Below, in pieces: positions 57,809 to 64,000 of a stretch of DNA of 64,000 nt. This DNA is from Rhizobium mongolense USDA 1844 (GTDB lineage Bacteria; Pseudomonadota; Alphaproteobacteria; Rhizobiales; Rhizobiaceae): NCBI RefSeq assembly GCF_000419765.1, contig NZ_ATTQ01000006.1, positions 317,976 through 381,975 on the forward strand, in the 5' to 3' direction. The notes below the pieces were generated by a model. It was not told the origin of the DNA, did not search any database, and saw only the letters and a list, made by a program, of their open reading frames with translations. A program made the position numbers and the translations under genes. The stretch's first letter is position 1. Each line of letters begins with the position of its first letter.

Positions 57809-59083
57809 ATGAACATGCAGACGACGAGCCGCCTGACTGCCGCGGAAGCGGCGCTCGTTGAGGCGTTCAACAATCAATTCGGCGAACTGCCAGGCGACGG
57901 CGCCGTGACGGCGACCCGCGACCGGCTGCTCGACGACCTGAAGAAGGGCGGCCTGCCGACACGGCGGATCGAGGCCTGGCACTATACCGACCTCAAGAAC
58001 CTGCTGCGCGAGGTGCCGGCCACTGCTGGAGACGCCGCGTCGAAAGAGATCGAGCCGTTGATCGAAGGTTCTTCGGTTCTTTCGATCGTGCAGGGCCATG
58101 CGGACCCTAGCGCAAGAGCGGGCGACCTCGAAATTTCCAGCTATGCGCAGCGCCTGATCGATGGTTCGGCTGCCGCCGCGCTCGGCGCGCTCGGCGCGGA
58201 TGACGCCGTCGGCCGCATCAATGGCAGCTTCGTGCGCGACGGCTATGTCGTCGATATCCCTGCAAAGACCGAGTTCGATAAGCCGCTGGAGATCGACGTC
58301 GTTCACGCCGGCGGCCAGATCCATACACGCCTGCCGGTGTCCTTCGGCGAAAACGTCAAGGCGACCGTGATCGAGCGTCACCTGTCGGTGACCGGAGATG
58401 CGGCATTCGTGTCTCATGTCAGTGACATCACGATCGGAGAGGGCACGGAACTTATCTGGATCATCCTGCAGCAGCAGGGCCGGGAGGATACGCATCTCGG
58501 CCAGATCCGTATCGATCTCGGCGCCAATGCCAAACTGAAGCTCTTTGTCATCAACGCTGGCGGCAAGCTGGTGCGCCAGGAACTGCATATCAAGGTGACG
58601 GGCGAGGGTGCGGACTTGACGCTCCGGGGCATCAACCTGCTCGGCGGCGATACGCATACCGACGTGACGATGGTGCTTGGTCACAATGTTCCGCACACCG
58701 GTTCGACGGAGATCATCCGCAACGTCGTCTTCGACCGCGCCAAGGGGGTCTTCCAGGGCATGATCCGGGTTGCGCCCGACGCGCAGAAGACCGATGCGAA
58801 GATGTCCTGCAACACGCTGCTGATGTCGGACGATGCCGACTTCTCGACAAAGCCCGAGCTTGAGATCTTCGCCGACGACGTCCAGTGCGGCCACGGTGCG
58901 ACCGTTACCGACATCGATGACAATCATCTCTTCTACATGATGGCGCGCGGCGTTCCGGAGAACAAGGCGCGCGCGATGCTCGTCAATGCCTTCGTTGCGG
59001 AGATCATCGAAGAACTGGAAGACGAAGCCCTGGTCGAGGCGCTGGAAGGCGTCATCTCGGTCTGGCTCGAAAAGCACGTCTGA
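57809..59083 (+). CDS. sufD: Fe-S cluster assembly protein SufD
   Basis: A 424-residue SufD, homologous to SufB in its C-terminal beta-helix (HNVPHTGSTEIIRNVVFDRA, CNTLLMSDDA, CGHGATVTDIDDNHLFYM). It completes the scaffold. Third scaffold gene of the operon; 13 bp separates it from sufS. Confidence 0.94.
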   Translation: MNMQTTSRLTAAEAALVEAFNNQFGELPGDGAVTATRDRLLDDLKKGGLPTRRIEAWHYTDLKNLLREVPATAGDAASKEIEPLIEGSSVLSIVQGHADPSARAGDLEISSYAQRLIDGSAAAALGALGADDAVGRINGSFVRDGYVVDIPAKTEFDKPLEIDVVHAGGQIHTRLPVSFGENVKATVIERHLSVTGDAAFVSHVSDITIGEGTELIWIILQQQGREDTHLGQIRIDLGANAKLKLFVINAGGKLVRQELHIKVTGEGADLTLRGINLLGGDTHTDVTMVLGHNVPHTGSTEIIRNVVFDRAKGVFQGMIRVAPDAQKTDAKMSCNTLLMSDDADFSTKPELEIFADDVQCGHGATVTDIDDNHLFYMMARGVPENKARAMLVNAFVAEIIEELEDEALVEALEGVISVWLEKHV

Positions 59084-59096
59084 TCGGATAAGCGCC

Positions 59097-60338
59097 ATGG
59101 ACAAGATAGTACCGGCAGCCACCTACGACGTCGAAGCCATCCGCAGGGATTTTCCGATCCTTGCGCGGGAGGTCTATGGTAAGCCACTGGTCTATCTCGA
59201 CAACGGCGCGTCCGCACAGAAGCCGCATGCCGTCATCGACGCCATCTCGCGGACCTATTCGACCGAATATGCGAATGTGCACCGTGGCCTGCATTACCTC
59301 TCCAATGCCGCAACCGAAGCCTATGAAGGCGCGCGCGAAAAGGTGCGCCGTTTCCTGAATGCGCCGTCGGTCGACGACATTGTCTTCACGAAATCCTCGA
59401 CGGAGGCGATCAATACGGTCGCGCATGGCTGGGGAATGCCGAAGATCGGCGAGGGCGACGAGATCGTCGTCTCGATCATGGAGCACCACTCCAACATCGT
59501 CCCTTGGCATTTCATCCGTGAACGGCAGGGCGCCAAGCTGGTCTGGGTGCCGGTGGACGACGAAGGTGCCTTTCATATCGAGGACTTCGAGAAGAGCCTG
59601 ACGGAGCGTACCAAGCTCGTCGCGATCACGCACATGTCGAATGCGCTTGGCACGATCGTTCCGGTCAAGGAAGTCTGCCGTATTGCTCATGAGCGCGGCA
59701 TTCCGGTCTTGATCGACGGTTCGCAGGGTGCCGTGCACCTGCCGGTCGATGTCCAGGATATCGACTGCGACTGGTACGTCATGACCGGCCACAAACTCTA
59801 CGGTCCCTCGGGCATCGGCGTTCTCTACGGCAAGAAGGACCGGCTTCGCGAGATGCGTCCATTCCAGGGTGGCGGCGAGATGATCTTCGAGGTGACCGAG
59901 GATGCGGTCACCTACAACGACCCGCCGCACCGCTTCGAGGCCGGGACGCCGCCGATCGTGCAGGCGATCGGCCTCGGTTATGCGCTGGACTATATGGAGA
60001 CGGTCGGCCGCGAGGCGATTTCGCGTCATGAAGCCGACCTGACGGCCTATGCTGCCCAGCGGCTGCGGTCGATCAATTCGCTGCGTGTCTTCGGAACGGC
60101 ACCCGGCAAAGGCAGCATCTTTGCCTTCGAACTCGCCGGTCTTCACGCTCACGACGTTTCGACGGTCATCGACCGGCAGGGCGTTGCGGTGCGTGCCGGC
60201 ACGCATTGCGCCATGCCACTCTTGAAACGCTTCGGCGTCACCGCCACATGCCGTGCATCCTTCGGCATGTACAATACACGTGCCGAGGTCGATGCCTTGG
60301 CCGACGCGCTGGAATATGCGCGCAAGTTCTTTGCTTGA
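59097..60338 (+). CDS. sufS: cysteine desulfurase SufS (class II)
   Basis: A 413-residue class II desulfurase. The PLP lysine is K233 in MTGHKLYGPSG and the catalytic Cys C371 in GTHCAMPLL. SufS works with the SufBCD scaffold. Its presence next to an IscS-like desulfurase in the same operon is the rhizobial arrangement. sufT follows after 11 bp. Confidence 0.95.
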   Translation: MDKIVPAATYDVEAIRRDFPILAREVYGKPLVYLDNGASAQKPHAVIDAISRTYSTEYANVHRGLHYLSNAATEAYEGAREKVRRFLNAPSVDDIVFTKSSTEAINTVAHGWGMPKIGEGDEIVVSIMEHHSNIVPWHFIRERQGAKLVWVPVDDEGAFHIEDFEKSLTERTKLVAITHMSNALGTIVPVKEVCRIAHERGIPVLIDGSQGAVHLPVDVQDIDCDWYVMTGHKLYGPSGIGVLYGKKDRLREMRPFQGGGEMIFEVTEDAVTYNDPPHRFEAGTPPIVQAIGLGYALDYMETVGREAISRHEADLTAYAAQRLRSINSLRVFGTAPGKGSIFAFELAGLHAHDVSTVIDRQGVAVRAGTHCAMPLLKRFGVTATCRASFGMYNTRAEVDALADALEYARKFFA

Positions 60339-60349
60339 GGAGTGTCCGT

Positions 60350-60730
60350 ATGAGCCTGGACGAAAGCGAACAGAAGACCGACGTGCGCGAGGGCATCGTG
60401 CATTCGAGCATTCCTGCCGATGAACTGGCGCGCCTCAGCGACGACATCATCGGGGCGCTGAAAACCGTCTACGATCCGGAAATCCCCGCCGACATCTTTG
60501 AACTCGGACTGATCTACAAGATCGACATCGAAGACGACCGCATGGTGAAGATCGTCATGACGCTGACGGCTCCAGGCTGCCCGGTTGCCGGCGAAATGCC
60601 GGGCTGGGTCGAGAACGCCGTTGGCGCCGTCGAAGGCGTGTCCGGCGTCGAGGTCGCAATGACCTTCGATCCGCCGTGGACGCCGGACCGCATGTCGGAA
60701 GAGGCGCAGGTGGCCGTCGGCTGGTATTGA
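60350..60730 (+). CDS. sufT: SUF system protein SufT (DUF59/MIP18 family)
   Basis: A 126-residue DUF59 protein: YDPEIPADIFELGLIYKIDI, TLTAPGCPVAGEMP with the reactive Cys, and VGWY end. SufT-like proteins assist maturation of Fe-S proteins. GAGGAG precedes the ATG. Confidence 0.9.
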   Translation: MSLDESEQKTDVREGIVHSSIPADELARLSDDIIGALKTVYDPEIPADIFELGLIYKIDIEDDRMVKIVMTLTAPGCPVAGEMPGWVENAVGAVEGVSGVEVAMTFDPPWTPDRMSEEAQVAVGWY

Positions 60731-61054
60731 GGGTCGGGCGGCCGACCTTTCATTGGGCATGATGGGAGCAAGGCCGAGTCAGAGAGCATTCGTTCGCTTG
60801 AGGATGGTCGCAATTTCCGAATTGCCTTCCTTGTAAAGCGCGGAGCGGCTTATCCAAGCTCACGCGCAGACTGGCTCATGTTTGTGGCTCTTGCCACAAC
60901 GCCCAAACTCCGGGCGATGAGAGGACATATGTCAATGAAAAGACGTAGGACGAATTTCGCCTTTGATTAAGGGATTGAAGAATTAGGCATAACTGCCTAA
61001 ATTGAAAAGATGAAGCGCCGGATCTTGACCCCGGTGCGGAAGGAGAATGAGCCG
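60731..61054. other. gap in the suf operon with a broken HTH fragment
   Basis: About 324 bp between sufT and sufA. The minus strand holds the remnant at 60779-60879. A plus-strand 13-codon frame starts near 60930 (MSMKRRRT) behind GAGAGGA but is probably not a gene. The sufA leader, with AAGGAG, is at its right end. Confidence 0.45.
60779..60879 (-). pseudogene. short HTH-like fragment, frameshifted
   Basis: MSQSARELG, one lost base, then ISRSALYKEGNSEIATILKR-type sequence and TNAL stop. Read across the shift it resembles the C-terminal helix-turn-helix of recombinases or small regulators (ARELGISRSALYK). It is about 33 codons long, so only a remnant. Confidence 0.3.
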
Positions 61055-61450
61055 ATGGGCTTTGCAGTGATGAGCATGACAGGCACCGCCGCGGCGCGCG
61101 TGAAGGCAATCGTTGAAAATTCCGGGCCTGACGCCAAGGGCATCCGCGTCGGCATCAAGAAAGGCGGTTGCGCCGGGATGGAATATACCATCGAACTGGT
61201 GACCGAACCCAATGTCAAGGACGACCTGATCGAGCGCGACGGCGCCAAGGTCTGGGTGGAGCCCTCTGCGGTCCTCTATCTGCTTGGCACGGAAATGGAC
61301 TTCGAGACCACGACACTGCGCTCGGGCTTCACCTTCACGAACCCGAACCAGACATCGGCCTGCGGCTGCGGCGAATCCGTCGAGCTCAAGCCTGCCGATC
61401 TCGCTGCGCTTGCCGCGCGCGGCGACGCCGTGGTACCAGCCGCGCACTGA
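61055..61450 (+). CDS. sufA: A-type Fe-S carrier protein (HesB/IscA family)
   Basis: A 131-residue A-type carrier. The three cluster ligands C39 (KGGCAGMEY), C103 and C105 (SACGCGES) are present. It transfers clusters from the scaffold to target proteins. AAGGAG lies 9 nt before ATG 61055; the upstream in-frame start is less likely. It ends the suf operon, with a terminator after it. Confidence 0.92.
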   Translation: MGFAVMSMTGTAAARVKAIVENSGPDAKGIRVGIKKGGCAGMEYTIELVTEPNVKDDLIERDGAKVWVEPSAVLYLLGTEMDFETTTLRSGFTFTNPNQTSACGCGESVELKPADLAALAARGDAVVPAAH

Positions 61451-61470
61451 ATTCTTCAAGACCGCAACCG

Positions 61471-61500
61471 AAAGCCGCCAGAGATGGCGGCTTTGTTATT
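61471..61500 (+). terminator. terminator of the suf operon
   Basis: AAAGCCGCC, 6-nt loop, GGCGGCTTT, then a T-rich run (TTGTTATTTT). Perfect 9-bp stem 20 bp after sufA. Confidence 0.75.
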
Positions 61501-61540
61501 TTGATTTGTCCCTTTCAGGCAGCGAAACAGTTTCTACCTT

Positions 61541-62176
61541 ATGATCATCGAAACGCTGCTTCTGCTCTTTGCCAAAGGCGCGCTCCTCGGCCTCATCATT
61601 ACAGCGCCGCCGGGGCCGATCGCGACGCTCTGCATCAACCGCAGCCTTCATCGTGGTTTCGGATCGGGTGCAGCCATCGGCATTGGGGCAGCGCTTGGCG
61701 ATGCATGTTACGCGCTGGTCGCGGCCGCCGGTCTCGCGATGGTTTCGGATATCGTCGATGACTATTCGCTGCCGATTGCGGCGGCCGGCGGTGCGCTTCT
61801 GATCTTTCTCGGCATCCGAGATCTCATGACGCCGCCAGCCGGTGCCTTGCAGGTCGGTGCGCGCGATCTCTTGCGCACGATCGCCTCGACCTTTCTGCTG
61901 GCGATTTCGAACCCAGGCGCGCTTCTGTCCTTCGGGGGTCTCTTTGCTGGCCTTGGTTTGGTCGATGGCAAAACCGTCACCGAGGTGGCATCGATCGCCA
62001 TCGGCGTGTTTTTCGGGGCCATGGTATGGTGGACGGCGCTGAGCGCGGCGGTGAACCTCGCCCGCGACAGGATTTCAAGCGATCTCACGCTGCTGATCCG
62101 CCGCATTTCGGGGGGGCTGATCATTACGTTCGGCACCGTCGTTCTCGGCTTTGCCGCGCGGCTGCTGCTTTCGTAG
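61541..62176 (+). CDS. LysE family transporter
   Basis: A 211-residue inner-membrane exporter with about six helices. FAKGALLGLIITAPPGPIAT and CINRSLHRGFGSGAAIGIGA are the LysE/RhtB hallmark, and NPGALLSFGGLFAGLGL lies mid-protein. These proteins export amino acids; the substrate is unknown. Confidence 0.87.
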   Translation: MIIETLLLLFAKGALLGLIITAPPGPIATLCINRSLHRGFGSGAAIGIGAALGDACYALVAAAGLAMVSDIVDDYSLPIAAAGGALLIFLGIRDLMTPPAGALQVGARDLLRTIASTFLLAISNPGALLSFGGLFAGLGLVDGKTVTEVASIAIGVFFGAMVWWTALSAAVNLARDRISSDLTLLIRRISGGLIITFGTVVLGFAARLLLS

Positions 62177-62195
62177 AGAGTTACGGGCGGGGCCG

Positions 62196-62471
62196 TCAGT
62201 CGCGCTTGATGCTCATCAGAAGGTCCCATATGTCAGCGCCGGTCTCGAAGACGACAGCATTTGCCTTGAAGCTTTGTTCGGCCTGGATCAGGCCTGTCAG
62301 TTCCATGGCAGGATCGACACTTTGGCCGTCATCGGCAGTCAGTGTATCGGGATCGATTCGGCCATAACCCGGCGTGCTGATATTCGCAACGTTGCTGGCG
62401 ATCGCGCTGACCTTGTTGGTCTGCGTGCGCATGCCGGAAAGAGCGGTGTTCATGACGCTCGATGCATTCAT
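62196..62471 (-). CDS. small flagellar basal-body rod-like protein
   Basis: A 91-residue protein joining the two ends of flagellar rod proteins: ALSGMRTQTNKVSAIASNVA with NISTPGYG is the N-terminal rod motif, and ELTGLIQAEQSFKANAVVFE is the C-terminal flagellar motif of FlgB/C/F/G-like proteins, with almost no middle domain. It is a stand-alone gene, so its role in a flagellum is uncertain. Confidence 0.75.
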   Translation of the reverse strand: MNASSVMNTALSGMRTQTNKVSAIASNVANISTPGYGRIDPDTLTADDGQSVDPAMELTGLIQAEQSFKANAVVFETGADIWDLLMSIKRD

Positions 62472-62637
62472 CAGCCGTTCCCCTCATGTCTCTATAGAAG
62501 CCGCTGTACAGCAGAGGTTTTAGGGAAAGCTGAACGCAGTTCGTTAATGCCGAGCATTGGGCCGTCGCCAGGCCGTCCGGAAATGGCACATTGTCATGCC
62601 TGGGGATTCGATTGGCCGGCCGAGGCATAGCGAATGG

Positions 62638-63039
62638 TCAAGCGTTGAAATGGTGCTCGTCCAAATCTTCGAGCAGACGCGAAGGACCGGAGTCCATCCG
62701 AGCCGCTCACAGGTCGCAGCCGCTTGAGGCGCGGTTGTCTATCCTCGCGAAATGCGCGAACCAGCCGAAGCGCTCCTTTGCCTCTTCGCGAACCTTGGAG
62801 ACAACGGGCAGATTCAGGCGTCGGCCGATCACGGCGGCGATGTCCTTTGAAGGCGACGCCTTGTCCGGCGCCGCCGTGACTGAGTCCGCCCGCCTGTCCC
62901 TTTTTGAGCACCAGACGGTGGAGGGTGGGCCATCGGAAGTATTGCGGCGCTGGTCGATGAACTCTGCCGTTCCGCGGCAACGTTCGAGGCGACATGGCGC
63001 AACTATCACGTCCGCAACTACGGCCGGGGTGCCAAGCAC
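62638..63039 (-). pseudogene. remnant of an SDR/NAD-epimerase family gene
   Basis: The minus strand encodes VIGRRLNLPVVSKVREEAKE, RFGWFAHFARIDNRASS, then in other frames ERLGWTP and RLLEDLDEHHFNA with a stop. In order these match the C-terminal end of SDR-type NAD-dependent epimerases. At least two frameshifts are required, and the N-terminal Rossmann domain is absent. Confidence 0.55.
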
Positions 63040-63259
63040 GCCGGTGACGACAAGGTCGGGAACTCGCCTCGAATATTCAGCCTTCGCCGGCGACGCCGGA
63101 GGATTTAGCCAGGGCGCAGAGGTTAGGGAAGGGAAAGGCCTAGGCGACGGCCTTTGCCCTAAGCTCCTTTCGGCGCAATATGGCCATTGCTGATGACCGT
63201 TTGGCGCCCTGCCAAGTGCTCAGTTATAATTGCCATGCCTCTGGCTGATGGAGCTTTCG

Positions 63260-64000
63260 ATGTCCTCAAGCTTTAACGTTCACAACGCGGCCGGCTACGA
63301 GCAACTCATGGGACGCTGGAGCCAAAAGCTCGCGCCGGCATTCATAGAGTTTGCGGGTCTTGCCAATGGTGAGAAGGTCCTTGATGTCGGTTGCGGTACG
63401 GGCAGCCTGACATTTGCCCTTGCCAAGGCCGCTGATCTCAGCGAGATCGCTGCCGTCGACTATTCGCCAGTCTTCGTCGAAGAGGCAATTCGGCGCAACA
63501 CCGACCCGCGCATCAAGATCGGGCAGGCGGACGCTTGCTCCTTGCCCTTCGATGACGGGGGCTTCGACCGCGCGCTCGCGTTGCTCGTTCTTCATTTCGT
63601 GCCCGAGGCCGGCCGGGCCGTTGGGGAGATGCGCCGCGTCGCGCGTCCGGGCGGGGTAGTCGCCGCAGCTGTCTGGGATCATGTGGGCGGCATGCCCGGC
63701 ATGCGAATGATGGTCGATACGGTGGCGGCACTCAGCGAGACCGGGCGGCAGCTGCGCAATCGATATTGCTTTCAGCCGATGATGCAACCTGGCGAAATGA
63801 GGCGGACTTTTGTCGAGCAGGGTCTGCTGGACGTTACCGAAACGCAGCTGGTGATCCGCATGGAGTACCAAAACTTTAACGATTACTGGGCACCTATTGC
63901 GGCAGGCGAAGGGCCTCTTGGCAAATTTGTGGCGACCCTCGACGCCGCTGAGCGGGCACGCATAGACGCTGCCGTACGCGACGCATACGAGGCGGGCCGG
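63260..64000 (+). CDS. class I SAM-dependent methyltransferase, 5' part
   Basis: Open from ATG 63260 to the window end (247 codons). SAM-binding motif I is VLDVGCGTGSLTFAL, followed by VDYSP and QADACSLPFDDGGFD. It is a UbiE/MenG-like Methyltransf_11 protein. GGAG lies 8 nt before the ATG. The substrate is unknown. Confidence 0.85.
   Translation, partial: MSSSFNVHNAAGYEQLMGRWSQKLAPAFIEFAGLANGEKVLDVGCGTGSLTFALAKAADLSEIAAVDYSPVFVEEAIRRNTDPRIKIGQADACSLPFDDGGFDRALALLVLHFVPEAGRAVGEMRRVARPGGVVAAAVWDHVGGMPGMRMMVDTVAALSETGRQLRNRYCFQPMMQPGEMRRTFVEQGLLDVTETQLVIRMEYQNFNDYWAPIAAGEGPLGKFVATLDAAERARIDAAVRDAYEAGR

Overview
The window reads as a chromosomal segment of a Rhizobiaceae alphaproteobacterium, most likely Rhizobium or a close relative. 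Evidence: split PurL/PurQ/PurS plus PurC and PurB; a suf operon behind an Irr-type (ICE) iron box; DUF982, DUF1127 and DUF2189 proteins; a CoxD/CoxE/XdhC maturation cluster; and high G+C coding sequence. No rRNA, tRNA or CRISPR was seen.

Layout. 1-7.6 kb: the 3' end of rpsD, glutaminase, ttcA, an inositol-phosphatase-like gene, small genes, a kinase-like phosphotransferase, two tandem Bcr/CflA exporters and the CGFS glutaredoxin grxD. 7.7-9.2 kb: an H1-like basic protein and a membrane alpha/beta hydrolase. 9.22-19.99 kb: an accessory element bounded by two perfect 25-bp direct repeats. The right repeat is the bolA terminator and the left one overlaps the 3' end of the hydrolase gene. The element carries the stump of a tape-measure gene, three further tail genes, a PagL-like acyloxyacyl hydrolase, a frameshifted ATP-dependent DNA ligase, a predicted nuclease with a lipoprotein, and a control region (XRE and HTH regulators, HNH nuclease). 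It has no visible integrase, terminase or capsid gene, so it looks like a decayed prophage. 20-32 kb: bolA, purL, a second PagL-like gene about 90% identical to the element copy, a MocR regulator divergent from a DUF1127 gene, purQ-purS-purC, a PAS-GGDEF-EAL protein, a small hydrolase and membrane proteins. 32-46.8 kb: purB, rpe, a binding protein, a flavin reductase, a molybdenum-hydroxylase maturation cluster, TfoX-N, NUDIX, a DEAD-box helicase, an M23 peptidase, a DUF455 protein and a peroxiredoxin. 46.8-54 kb: a large AsmA-like protein, tyrS, anmK, a GNAT enzyme and an alpha/beta hydrolase. 54-61.5 kb: the suf operon (desulfurase, sufB, sufC, sufD, sufS, sufT, sufA). 61.5-64 kb: a LysE exporter, a tiny flagellar-rod-like protein, an SDR pseudogene and the start of a methyltransferase.

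Themes. Purine synthesis is spread over several blocks. Iron-sulfur biology is concentrated here: grxD, bolA and the suf operon, with TtcA as a likely client. The element sits between grxD and bolA, whose products usually act together, without breaking either gene. Its insertion point is a transcription terminator, and the junction sequence rebuilds a hairpin on the left side. The most interesting features are this element, the duplicated lipid-A-deacylase-like gene inside and outside it, and several genes inactivated by single-base changes.
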